A DNA stretch of 64,000 nt, from the NCBI GenBank assembly GCA_950022295.1, contig OX465600.1, positions 313,358,031 through 313,422,030 of the forward strand. Reading direction: 5' to 3'. The stretch comes from Bromus sterilis. Taxonomy: Eukaryota > Streptophyta > Magnoliopsida > Poales > Poaceae. Numbering within the stretch: the stretch's first letter is position 1; the number at the start of each line of letters is the position of its first letter. This document shows, piece by piece, positions 1 through 10,621 of the stretch. The notes under the pieces are model-generated. The model saw nothing but the letters and a program-made list of their open reading frames with translations. It ran no database searches and was not told the DNA's origin. The translations under genes and the position numbers were made by a program.

Positions 1-3000
1 CGATTGGATCCTAACTCTTACATAGACTTACTCCAGCCCGATCACTTAGTCGGGATCTAGGGCGGGCTCGATCATACAACAAAGTGTGCACGTGACAGAG
101 TCACGAGCAATCGCATCGCGATGCCCCAAGCTGCGCACATCTAAGGGCCACTTGGTGTATAAAAGACCGCCAGCCAGATCACAACTAAGGTCTCGAAAAC
201 CCATACTAAGACATGCATGTTATAAACATACACGCAGCACACATGCCTAGTATGAACAGCAGGTATCATCACATAACTCTACAAAGTATTCTTTATTGAT
301 ATACACATATAGCATACAAAGATCACATGTTTGTGATCAACATTACATCATACAACGGAAGAAAATTAGGTCTGAGTACAGACAAGTTTAACAAATGGCT
401 TAGAGAAGCCTTATAAACAAACATGCCCTTCCACGAGGGACCAGACTGCTGTCTGGGATTATACTACCAAGGTCAACGTCAAGCTTCACGAAGATGAATC
501 CATCGGGGTTCCGGTTTCTTATCTAAAACATAGAATAAGCAAACGTGAGTACAAAGTCGTACTCAGCAAGACTTACATCAGAACTACACTACTCATGCTC
601 AAGTATCAAGGTAAAGGGAGGTGGGGTTCAACATGCAGAAGTGCCAGCTTTGACTTGGCTAATCCTGTAATACGAGTACCAGACTTGAGGTAAGAAGCGT
701 ACACGAGTCCACTACATCTCCAACCAATACACCACTATGGTTACTTCCTCGACTTCCCCACGAGGAAGCACACCATAGCACTCACGCTTATCTTGCGGAT
801 TTTATAAGTATCCATTCGAGTTGTCTATGATCAAGTAAGGGTTTCCAAGTAGTCCATAACCGCGGACACGGCTATTCGAATAGTTCATTAACCCTGCAGG
901 GGTGTACATCTTCACACGCGTGTCATCACTTATCGCCTCGTTCTTGTCATCCTTCAAGCGGATGTCGGACGTGGATGAAACCAAGGCACTAACCTCACAT
1001 CACCTTCTCTAATCCAGGAGTCGACTACCTGAGTTTGGCACCGCTCGAGAGTCCGGCCGGTTCCACGAAACAGACTCAGATAATGTAAGGGACCGAGACG
1101 CCACCTCTGCCAGATGGTTTCACTGCCTCACAAGTCCACCCACATATCTAGGATGATGCAACCTTTTCTTCATTCTTTTTCTATGCACATGCCAAATGGA
1201 AAGCCCGAATCTATTGTGACTCCTGGACCGGATCGGGTACGTAAAGAGGCCAAACGGGGCTCCCATAAACCCTACATGTGGTCATACTCTTTGTCTTGGA
1301 TCACAAAACAGGAACTCGGGGCCTAGGGTAGTGTTCAACGAGACAACCCACTGTGTACTCCTACACAGCCTCTCATCGTTCACCTTTGCTTAGGGTGGAT
1401 TCACCAACACGCTTCACTTTCATCAACACCACTGTGTTCATTCCATCCCGACTCACAATCAAAACATCCTCATTGTATCACTAAGCAGCAAAAGCAGTAA
1501 CAGTTGTAGGGGCCACATGCTCATCATTCAACTCCTATATCTGCTAGGATTGTGGTTTGCTTAATACGGTGACAAAATGATAGGTCATGCATCGGAATGG
1601 GTTCAACTATGCGAAAGAACGTGTCTCGATGATCTCCTAAACATGCATAAGCGAGACTGAGAGGGAATTGGGATTTTATAGATATGATCAAAGGGGTTTT
1701 GCTTGCCTTGCTGACGAGGTTCGATAACGGTGTCTTCAACGAAGGGGGTGGCCTCCGGTTCCAGTTGCACGTCTATCGAGCAAACAATTAAACAATGGTA
1801 TAAATTTATTTGCAATGCATCAAACACATGATCAATATTGATATGGTGAGGTTCTTGGTCACAAGGTAGGTACAATTTCATTTAAAAGAAGCCAAATGCA
1901 AAGTCATTTGCAAATATGCTTCAAATTTGAATTTGAATTAAAGCCATATGGATGTTTTGCACTGTTCACCCAATTTTAATTGGTCAAACATGAAAACAGA
2001 GCCCATATTCATAATCCTTGGATATTTCTGATATTTTTAGACATATTATTTGCTATATTTGGAGTTCATATGAATTAGTTATGAATTTCTCAAGTTTAAA
2101 TGATTTTCTAGAATTTTCTGGAATTACTTTAATTCTTTTCTATTTCTGGAAAAACTGTTTACTGCGTCAGCATTGTGTCATGCTGGCGTCAGGCTGCTGA
2201 CTGGTCAACCTGACGTGTGGGACCCGCAGGTCAGTGAGACTGGGTTAAAAACCGTTTAATTAGATTTAACAGGGGGTTAGGGGGGGGGGCTGGCCCACAT
2301 GTCATTGGGCGTGGGTTAGATTAAGGGGGGGGGGGGTCATTAGCACTAACTAAACCGGCTCGCCGGCGGTTAGCCGCCGACGACCAAACCGCACGGCGGC
2401 GCTCTCCTGGACGGCGGTGCAGGGCACCAAATCGAGCGCCGCGACTACCAATCGACAGCCCACGATCTCCCGCGTCTGGCGAGCTGAGCATGGGTCGCCG
2501 GGGTGCTCTGAAGCGTCGACGGCTTGAAAAATGGCGGCGGCCATGGCTCTGCTCCGGCGAGATGAGTGGCTAGGGCACGGGGAGGAGAAGGGAGTAGGGC
2601 AAAATGGCGAGAGGCTCACCCTGAGCTCGAAGAGGAACTCGGGGAAGCCGGAGGAGGGCTGACGGAGGAGAATTTCTCGCCGGCGTCCACTGTGCCCGGC
2701 GGCGGCTCGATGAAGAGGACGTCTCCGCTGGGGCCTCCGGGCTCGATTCGCTTCACGGGAAGACGAAGACGACGTCGGACGACTTGATAGACACGACGGT
2801 GGCGTTTCTCGACGCCGATGGCCACGCGGGCGCACGGGGCGCACTCCGGCGAGAGCTCGGGTTCGCGCAGAAACGAGAGAGAGAGGGTGTGGGGAGAGAG
2901 CCAGAGGAGGGGGAAGACTGCGGGGCGGCTCTGGGCGTTGCGTGGTGACTTGGGAGAGAAGAGGGGGCTCCAGAGAGGCCTCGGTGGCGTCCACGGTGCT

Positions 3001-3573
3001 CGGCTCGCCACCGAGCTGCTTCGGGCGCCGGGGAGGAAGAAGACAAGGTGGCGCTGGTGGGCTGGGCTGGGAAGGTAAGTTGGGCCGGGGGGGCCCGGTT
3101 GGGTGGGCTCCTTTTCCCCTTTTTCTTTTTCTCTGTGTTTTGTTTCTGTTTCCTTTTCTGTAATTGGTTTTGCCCCAAAATAAATAGCAGAGCAATTTTA
3201 TAAAATGCCCAAACATTTTTATAAATCCTAGGTGACCAGTAGCAAGTCACTTGTAGAGTTTGAGCATTTTTGAAATTCAATATATTTTTAATTTCAATTC
3301 AAATAGGGTTATTTTAATTTCCAAAGCCACTGTTTGAATATTAGAAAAATCCATGTGCATGGGATTGATCCCAAATCACTTTTAAAATGATCACCAACAT
3401 TTCTAGGAATTTTCCAATCATTCAAAAGATTTTTGGAAAAAGATTTTTCTCTGGCTATTTCAAATAATTTCTCAGGGCTTTTCTGCTCCCCATTTTTTAT
3501 TTTCTTTTTGAAATTTTTGCATGATGCAAAGGGCACAACAAACCTAGCACTTACCCTAGTTGGGGTTCTGACA
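1..3573 (-). mobile_element. Family A Gypsy LTR, copy A1 (partial, runs off window start)
   Basis: Long LTR of a Gypsy retrotransposon in minus orientation. On the minus strand it begins TGTCAGAACCCC at 3573 and runs to position 1, where the window cuts it; comparison with the complete plus-strand copy at 32310-36079 suggests about 250 bp are outside. It has AT-rich flanks and a GC-rich, exon-like centre (~2344-3080). The long minus-strand reading frame over that centre (2350-3216) is proline/arginine/serine low complexity with no recognisable domain, so I do not call a gene. The LTR carries the double palindrome block at 851-907. Family name unknown to me; the related internal leader at 36080 suggests a chromovirus-type Gypsy. 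Confidence 0.8.
851..907 (-). promoter_or_regulatory. Double-palindrome block in LTR A1
   Basis: Conserved block with two palindromes: CTATTCGAATAG at 872-883 and CCCTGCAGGG at 892-901, followed on the LTR sense strand by CCGTGTCCGCGG and TTATGGACTACTTGG. The same block occurs in families B and E (see findings). Function unknown. Confidence 0.6.
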
Positions 3574-6500
3574 GGGTACAGACAAGTTTAACAAATTGGC
3601 TTAAGAAGCCTTATTCAAACATAAAGCCCTCCACGAGGGAACCAGTCTGCTGACTGGGACTAGACTAGCTTAACTTCAGTCGTCCAGCTCGATGAAGAAG
3701 CCACCTTCGGGGTCAGTGGCGTCATCTAAAACATAGATTAAGCAAACGTGAGTACAAAGACGTACTCAGCAAGACTTACATAGGAGCTATACTACTCATG
3801 CACATGTACCAAGGTACAGGGAGGTGGGGTTCACTTGCAGAATGCCACCTTTGACTTGGCTAATCCTGAACTACGAGTACCAGACTTGAGGTAAGAAGCG
3901 TACACGAGTCCACTACTTTCACCAACCAATACACCACTATGGTTCCTTCCTCGACTTCCCCACGAGAAAGCACGCCATAGCACTCACACTTATCTTGGTG
4001 TGTTTTAGAAGTATCCGGTTCAAGTTATCTAATAATCAAGCTAAGCTTTCCAAGTAGTCCATAACCGCGGACGCGGCTATTCGAATAGTTTTGTTAACCT
4101 TGCAAGGGTGTACCGCTACACACACATGACCATCATTTACCGCCTTTTATCTCGACACCATTCAAGGGGTGTCAGCGAGGATGCTCACCACAACTGTTAC
4201 CTCATAGCCTATCTAGTCCAAGAAAGCCGCCTACTTGGGTTGGCTACCACTATCGTGAACCCGGCCGGTTTACCGAAGTGGACCCAAGCGATGTGTGCGT
4301 GGTGCGTAAGCCGGTCTCGGGTGAGCCGTTCTCTCACTTAGCATCCAGGCCACAAGCCTACCAGAACTCCGAACTACTGTGACATCTGGACATCGAAAGG
4401 GATGAGTTAATAAGTTGAGAGGGGTCAGTGAGCCCAATGTGTGGTTGTACTCTTCATCTTGGATCACCACACAAGAACTCGGACTTAGGGCGGTGTTCAA
4501 CGAGACAACCCACCGTGTACTCCTACACAGCCTCTCATCGTTCACCTTGTATTAGGGTCGATTCACCAACACTTTTCTACCATCATCAACATGATCACTA
4601 CCATCCCGACTCACATCATAGTAACAACATGGTATCATACTAAGCATGCAATAAGCGATAACATTTGCAGGGGCCACATGATATCATTCAACTCCTACAT
4701 TTGCTAGGATTGTGGTTTGCTTACTACTGTGACAAAAGATAGGTCATGCAAAGGAATGGGTTCATCTATGCGGTAGAATCGTAACATGGTGATCATCCTA
4801 TACAATGCATAAGCGAGACATGAGAGGGAAGTGGGATTTTATCGACATGATCAATGGGGTTTTGCTTGCCTTGCTGACGAGGTTCGGTTTCTGGATCTTC
4901 AGCGAAGGGGGTGACCTCTTGCTCCGGTTCCACCTCTACTCGACAAACAAAGCACGAAGTAGCAATCAATATGAATGCAATACTCAAGCACATGAATTAA
5001 TGTTAAAGCTTGAAGTATAAGTTTTGATGTGTGAGGCAATTCCATTTAAGTGGAATATATTGCATTTGAAATGCAAATTCAAATTCCACATTTGAATTCT
5101 ATTTAGCCAAGGTGCAATTGACATAGTTTGATCATTTTCAATTATGTTCAAATGTGTATGATATGCCTCTGAAGTGTGGTTGATTTACATCATAATTCCA
5201 TGGTCCAAGTGGCAAAATCATTTGGTTTGAATTTGAATTAATTTCAAATAAAGCAAATGACATATGCTACTGGTCCCATTTTAAATTCAACTCAAACAGA
5301 GTTGGAAGTTGCATAATTGGAAAGATAATTTTCTCCTGATCATTTGTCATATATTTATTGTCCAATTTGGAGTTAATATGAATTTTCTATGAATTTCCAA
5401 AGTTTGGGGTATTTTCTGGATTTTCTTTAATTTATTATACTATTTTTCTTTTCTGGAAAAGCATTATTGCGTCATTATTGCATCAGCATAACATCAGGGG
5501 GTTTGACCCGAGTCAAACTGACAAGGGGTCCCACTGGTCAGCCTCTGTAGGGGTTAATCCGTTTTAATTTAACCCCCTGGATTAGATTAGGGGCACTGGG
5601 GCCCAGTGGTCAGTGGGTTTAGGGGTGTGATTAGGGGTGGATTAGGTTTAACTCGCCGGCGGTTAGCCGCCGGTGGCACGGGCACGGCGGCGTGGTCGCC
5701 GGAGTGAGCTAGAGGCCACGGGAGAGCACGGGGAGGACTCCAATCGACTCAGCAACGTCTCGCGCATCATCTGGAGGCAACGGGGGTCCACGGGGTGGTC
5801 GGGAGCGATGACGGCGACGACTCCGGCGGCAACAGAACGACGGCGAGGTCGTAGTCGACGATACGGTGCACGATTTAGGTCGATGTTGAGTGCGTTCGAA
5901 CGCTGACATGACTAGGAGTTAAACGCGCGCGCTGGACGCGATGAAGGGGCACAGGGGCGACCTCATCGTCGTCCATGGCGGCGACAGGCTTCGGCATCCA
6001 TGGCGGATCCGGCTAGAGCGAGCAAACGAGGGGGAAAACAAAGGGGTTTCACTCGCAAGCTCACCCTGAACGCAGTAGAGGTGGTGGCGAAGGCTGGGGT
6101 GGTTCAACGGCGGCGGAATCGACGACTTCCTTCACGGCGGCCGGCGGGAGCTCGAGGAAGAAATCGGCGTCTACGCTGGCTCCGGGCTCGATTCCTTCTG
6201 CAGTTCGACGAAGACGACGACGACGAAGCGCTGGGACACCTTGGTTCGGCTCCTCGACGTCAGTGGCCACGTGTGTGCTCGATGGCGCTCCGGCTAGGCT
6301 ACGGTGGCGTCGCTGTTCTTCGCGGGGAGGAAGAACTGGAGGGCGAGGAAGGAGGGGAAAGAGTTCTGGACGTCTCCAGGACACGCGGGCGGTGAGAAGG
6401 AGGCAGGGGAGTCGCTGAGGAGCCTCCACCGCGACGGCCACGGCATGCCGGGCACGCAGCTGTGTGCTCGTGCCCGGGGAAGACGACAGGGGAGTTCCCC

Positions 6501-7032
6501 TGGTGGGCTGGCCCGGCTGGAGAGGTGGGCCTTGCCCCTGGGCGACAGGTGAGTCCTTTTCTTTTTCTTTCTGTTTAATCTTTCCTTTCTTTTTCTGTAA
6601 TTTGTTTTGGCTCTGATAAAAATACCAAACCATTTTATTAAATGCTGAAAACTTTTATGTGGCCTCATAATAATATAGACTAGCCACTTATAACTTTTCA
6701 ACATTTTTAAAATTCAAATGAATTGAATTTTAAATCAAATAGGGTTATTTCTTTATTTCCAAGGTACTGTTTGAATATTTGAAAAATCTATGAGCATGGG
6801 GTGGGTCCCACAGCACTTGATATGTGATCACACTCATTTATAAGACTTTTCAAAACTCTAACATGAATTTTTGGAAAAGATTTTTATCTGGCCTTTTGAA
6901 TTAATTCATCTGGGGGGTGTTCCTTCTCCCATTTGGATTTTGAATTTGATTTCCAAGATTTCTTTTTGAAATTTTGACATGATGCAAAGGTACTAGTTAA
7001 CCCTAGCACATACCTAACAGAGGGTTCTGACA
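3574..7032 (-). mobile_element. Family A Gypsy LTR, copy A2 (truncated at its 3' end)
   Basis: Second, diverged copy of the family A LTR in the same orientation, abutting A1. It begins in mid-LTR (matching A1 from about position 374) and ends with the intact TGTCAGAACCC terminus at 7032. It keeps the GC-rich centre (~5650-6550) and the double palindrome at 4055-4112, here with CCTTGCAAGG (4098-4107) in place of CCCTGCAGGG. No internal retrotransposon region is attached. Reading frames over the GC-rich part are low complexity and are not called. Confidence 0.75.
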
Positions 7033-7180
7033 CTCTCTCACCGAAATCGTTCAGAAACCGGCGGGTGACATCTTGACCTTCATTGTCGTTGATCATATCG
7101 TGAAGCAACTTTTCCTCATTTTCATCTCTATGAAATATTGGATCCATAGTATCTGCAAATTAAGAATTGCAAGCTATTAT
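7033..7180 (-). pseudogene. Exon fragment of a transposon protein, probably CACTA-type
   Basis: Minus-strand reading frame starting with ATG at 7147, preceded by a splice-acceptor-like tract (…tttgcag) on the minus strand. It encodes about 37 residues, including DENEEKLLHDMIN and RRFLNDFGE, before running into the A2 LTR at 7032. This acidic style resembles N-terminal exons of grass CACTA-associated proteins, but I recognise it only by general resemblance. The fragment is cut by A2 on the left and by a family B-like LTR on the right, so it is a relic. Confidence 0.35.
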
Positions 7181-7184
7181 AATG

Positions 7185-8385
7185 AAAATCGTAGGCGGCA
7201 GCGGTGTAGTCAACGGTAGCAGCAGAGTCTACCGGAGATTAAAGGGGGGGAGAAACAGTAAATACACGGCAATCATAGCAAACAATGTAAGGACATCCGT
7301 GTCTCGGGGCCCTAAGGCGGAGCTACGGAGTCGACATCAAGTGGAGCCCCGAGGATTTCTCCTCGATATCTCACACTTGAGGTGACTCGGCAGATCCGTG
7401 TTAGGGGGGACCGATGATGGTGTCTGCAGATCAGTTTGTACGGTGTCTGCAATGAACGATGTCAGAATAAATTCATCCGGAGAGTTTTACGGTATCGGGC
7501 TATTATCGGACAGACGGCCCGGAGGGGGGGATGTCGATGTTCGTTGTGTTAGAGGGGGGGTGGGTATACGGTTAGCGTATTGTTAACCGTTATATTTTTA
7601 TGATCAACTTTGATGTATAAAGTTTTTGAATCTGACTTACGGTTTAAAAGATATTCAAATTCCAAGTTTAAATCAATTTTAAATCATTTTCTGGATTTCT
7701 TTTATTAATTAAATAGCATTATCCAGAACAGAGCTTTGACTGGTCAAACTTACAGGTGGGACCTACATGTCATACACAGCAGCAGTAATAATCCATTTTA
7801 TTTAATAAATTAAACCAGTGGCCCACATGTCATTGCCACATGTTATAATTAACATCTTAACTAATTAAGAGAGGTAATCAAAGGGGGTGACCCCACATGT
7901 CATTTTATTAATTTTGATCTAACATTTTTTTTTGATTAGGGGGGCCTAATTGGGGGTGGGGCCCCTTGTCACTGGGTTATCCCCACGGTTAGAACAGAGG
8001 AGGGCCTCTGCTCCATGGCGCTCACGCCGGAGGACCGGCGACCCGGTGAGCACCGGCTAGGGGAGGGGGGCGACATCCATGGCGGCGCGGCCGTGCACGG
8101 GCACGCGCGCGCGAGCGGCGTCTGGCCAGGCGCGGACCGGGAGCGGCCATGGCGGCCACGGCCCGTGCAGGTGGCCAAAATGGCGGCGAGCCGAGCGGGG
8201 GGGAGGGGAGGAACGGGCTCACAGGGGTGGCGTAGAGGAAGCAGTGTACTTGGGGAGGACGGAGAAGCAGCGAGGGCGGCGGCGAATCGGGCAGCCTGCC
8301 GGCGTCGACGGCGAATTCCGCGCGGGAAAGAAGAGGAGTTGGGGATTTTGTGGAGTTGCGGGAGGAAGAAGAGGAGTTGGCGCGT
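7185..8385 (-). mobile_element. Family B-related Gypsy LTR fragment
   Basis: From about 7185 the sequence aligns by eye with the family B LTR around 38690-39735: the shared 'gtctaccggag', 'ggggagaaacagtaaatacac', the 'ggacagacggcccggagggg' tract and the 'cacatgtcat' stretches keep order. It continues past the point where B is interrupted in the other copy, into a GC-rich part (~7970-8385). The right boundary is uncertain: 8190-8385 could instead be the 5' leader of a CACTA unit, because on the minus strand it follows subterminal repeats and a TATATA motif. No coding capacity recognised. Confidence 0.5.
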
Positions 8386-8398
8386 ATATAGTAAGGGA

Positions 8399-8560
8399 CA
8401 TCAGTCCCGGTTGGTAGCATAAACCGGGACCGTTGGCCTGGGCGGGGAGGGGCCTGGTGCTGCCACGTCGCACCAGGGTCATCGATCCCGGTTGGTAGCA
8501 CCAACCGGGACCGTTGAGTCTTTGGTCCCGGTTGGTGCTACCAACCGGGATCGTTAGACT
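8399..8560. repeat. CACTA subterminal repeat cluster, left
   Basis: Three units of the type tcccggttggt...accaaccggga at about 8404-8431, 8484-8512 and 8525-8550. Each is itself an inverted repeat. A TATATA motif lies just left (8385-8391). The polarity resembles the right-hand (5') end of the element, so this cluster may derive from a second, truncated CACTA head. Confidence 0.7.
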
Positions 8561-8569
8561 AGCAAATTA

Positions 8570-8611
8570 GTACCACCTCGCTAACCGAAGTGGAGTTAGA
8601 CCTATTTATAA
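8570..8611 (+). promoter_or_regulatory. U6-like (RNA polymerase III type) promoter: USE plus TATA
   Basis: GTACCACCTCG at 8570-8580 matches 9 of 11 positions of the plant snRNA upstream sequence element RTCCCACATCG. A TATA-like TTTATAAG starts at 8605, exactly 24 bp after the element. That spacing is the one I know for plant Pol III U6 genes; Pol II snRNA genes have about 10 bp more. The predicted start, about 31 bp after the TATA start, is near 8636-8638, where the inverted repeat begins. Confidence 0.6.
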
Positions 8612-8636
8612 GCACAGGTCCGCGTGGACTTATCGT

Positions 8637-8938
8637 AGCATAACAAGTTCACTAAAGGCCGTACACGGAGAAATTCATTTGTATCCTGTACTCTGTCCGG
8701 AGAAATTTCGGACGGAGTTCGTTTGGTTGGCATATTTTCTAGATGTGCCCACGAGGCGGGGACCGTCTGTAAACCCGTATGGGATGAAAATCCCGTACGG
8801 GTATTACAGACGGTTCCCGCCTGGTCGGTAGACTTGCGAGATCTGCCAACCAGGTGTGCTCCGTCTGAAATTCACCATGACAGAGTACAGGATATGGAGT
8901 ATTCTTCCGTTGACGTCCTATAATGAAATTGTTATACT
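8637..8938 (+). ncRNA. Long foldback RNA (~302 nt) within the CACTA element
   Basis: An inverted repeat with arms of about 150 bp closes on a GAAA loop at 8786-8789. The inner 31 bp (8755-8785 with 8790-8821) pair throughout except for one bulged A, with two G-U pairs. Other perfect blocks include 15 bp around tcctgtactctgtc/gacagagtacagga. The outermost pairs (8637-8646 with 8929-8938) lie right after the predicted start and right before the T-run. No open reading frame is needed to explain it. It could be a Dicer substrate or a structured Pol III RNA. A four-T run at 8735-8738 inside the left arm might cause partial termination. Transcription is inferred, not shown. Confidence 0.55.
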
Positions 8939-8954
8939 TTTTTTGTTTTTTTTT
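8938..8954 (+). terminator. Poly-T Pol III terminator candidate
   Basis: Seven T, one G, then nine T at 8938-8954, directly after the closing base pairs of the foldback. This matches the T-run at which RNA polymerase III stops. Confidence 0.55.
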
Positions 8955-9757
8955 CAATCAACGACCCTGACGACATCGACGACCTCTCCTCTCCTTGTTT
9001 TCATATGTGCACAAGTACTCATTTCATCAGAGATCTATAAAGAGTTTTGCAAGATTCCACACCTAGCTATCACCGGCCATGCCCCCCTCCCCCGTTTTGA
9101 CCGCATTTTGAAATCGGTGCTTAAACAATTCAAGAAAAAACAAAAAAATATAAAACCTTTGCGTTGCATCCTAATTTATGTCCTAGTAACCATACAAACC
9201 AACAAACTTGGAATAATGCAAAACTATTAAAAAAGTCTTCTCAAAATGGGCTATCGAGTATGAAGGTTCATGCTTTCAAGCCAAATGGCCAAAGTTATAG
9301 CTAATTTGAAATGATAGTTTCCCCAAATGATCTCATATTTTTCATATGTGTGTATATTTGAATGGCCAACAAGTTTTCCAAAGGAAGTTTTCATTTCCGT
9401 TGCACGAAAAATCCATTTTTCATTTTCCGAGTGCCGAAAGTAGGGTCTTTTTGTGAAGGATCTACCAAATATTTGATGTCAATTTGAACCAACCCATTTT
9501 TGTATTATACTAGACCATATTTTATTAACAATTTACAAAAGTTTCTATGTAAAATGTTTCTTATGCACCTCTGCTGAAAAAGACAAATTGCCGCCAATTC
9601 AGCTGGAACGGGGTGAAATTTGAACTACAAGTGCTTGATAGATTACTCTTTATTAAAAAAAAAACATTTCCAAGTGCACAAGTACTCATTTCATCAGAGA
9701 TCTACAAAGAGTTTTGCTAGATTCCACAAAGAACTACAAATCGGGTGGGCATGAGCT
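8955..9757. other. AT-rich CACTA non-coding filler with a 55-bp direct repeat
   Basis: No coding frame of note. A block of about 55 bp beginning gtgcacaagtactcatttc occurs at 9007-9061 and again at 9674-9728 in the same orientation with few differences. The 600 bp between are AT-rich and unrecognised. It is probably the 3' non-coding part of the CACTA. Confidence 0.5.
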
Positions 9758-9998
9758 AAATTAGTACCGGTTCTCCACATGAACCGGTACCACAGCCCTA
9801 GCGCCACCCGGGTCTGAATCCCACCAATCAGGAAGAAGTACACCGGTCGCGTGTTTCTTTTAAGCGCTTGTGAGTCGTTGGATCCGGCTTGTGAGTCGTT
9901 GGATCTGGGAACCGGCATGTACACAGTTAAAGTCTCGCGCTAGTACAGGTTTCTGCTAGCAACCGGGGCTAAAGAGGCACACGACTCCTATATATATC
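9758..9998 (+). promoter_or_regulatory. Subterminal-type repeats and TATA box ahead of the hairpin array
   Basis: Contains the inverted repeat gtaccggttc...gaaccggtac (about 9763-9791), the tandem pair ttgtgagtcgttggatc (9868 and 9889) and aaccgggg, followed by CTATATATATC at 9988-9998. The order repeat-TATA resembles the promoter end of a CACTA. A Pol II start about 30 bp downstream would fall at the first hairpin repeat (~10020) on the plus strand. Confidence 0.45.
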
Positions 9999-10007
9999 CC
10001 ACCTCTC

Positions 10008-10578
10008 GGATATATCTAGAAATCATTCAGTTCATCGACCAAATACAAATCATTCGGATTGGCCTGCATACGCCCAACGGTGCATTTGATGTGCGGGCAC
10101 TCATGAGCCATAGTTGGGTTGTATGCAGGCGAAACCGTGTGTTTTGTTGATATATCTAGAAATCATTCAGTTCATCGACCAAATAAAAATCATTCGGATT
10201 GGCCTGCATACGCCCAACGGTGCATTTGATGTGCGGGCACTCATGAGCCACAGTTGGGCTGTATGCAGGCGAAACCGTGTGTTTTGTTGATATATCTAGA
10301 AATCATTCAGTTCATCGACCAAATACAAATCATTCGGATTGGCCTGCATACGCCCAACGGTGCATTTGATGTGCGGGCACTCATGAGCCACAGTTGGGCT
10401 GTATGCAGGCGAAACCGTGTGTTTTGTTGATATATCTAGAAATCCTTCAGTTCATCGACCAAATACAAATCATTCGGATTGGCCTGCATACGCCCAATGG
10501 TGCATTTGATGTGCGGGCACTCATGAGCCACAGTTGGGCTGTATGCAGGCGAAACCGTGTGTTTTGTTGATATATCTC
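10008..10578 (+). repeat. Four tandem 140-bp repeats, each with a miRNA-like hairpin
   Basis: Exact 140-bp period: the same unit starts at 10021, 10161, 10301 and 10441, with only a few substitutions between copies. Each unit contains gcctgcatacgcccaac and, 34 bp later, gttgggctgtatgcaggc, which pair over 17 bp with one bulged T. The stem extends outward through cggattg/gaaaccg, and the loop can fold further (gtgc/gcac). The fold is roughly 90-100 nt, the size of a plant miRNA precursor. The array lies just downstream of a TATA box and ends about 45 bp from the transposase stop codon, on the opposite strand. It could alternatively be transcribed as the transposase 3' UTR. Confidence 0.65.
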
Positions 10579-10621
10579 TTGTTTCAATACATTATTACAC
10601 ATCACTTGTTTCCTACATTGC

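Noticed and set aside
2350..3216. 288-codon minus-strand frame in LTR A1 as a gene
   Set aside because: Proline/arginine/serine low-complexity translation of a GC-rich LTR core, overlapping frames on both strands, no domain, not conserved as a frame in A2 or A3.
8022..8504. 160-codon minus-strand frame near the CACTA left repeats
   Set aside because: Runs through subterminal repeats and GC-rich LTR or leader sequence; no recognisable protein.
8637..8938. Foldback MITE inserted in the CACTA
   Set aside because: No target duplication seen at the edges, and the edges coincide with predicted Pol III start and terminator. A MITE origin of the arms cannot be fully excluded.
10008..10578. CRISPR-like array
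   Set aside because: The 140-bp units are near-identical along their whole length with no unique spacers, in a plant transposon; it is a tandem repeat of hairpins.
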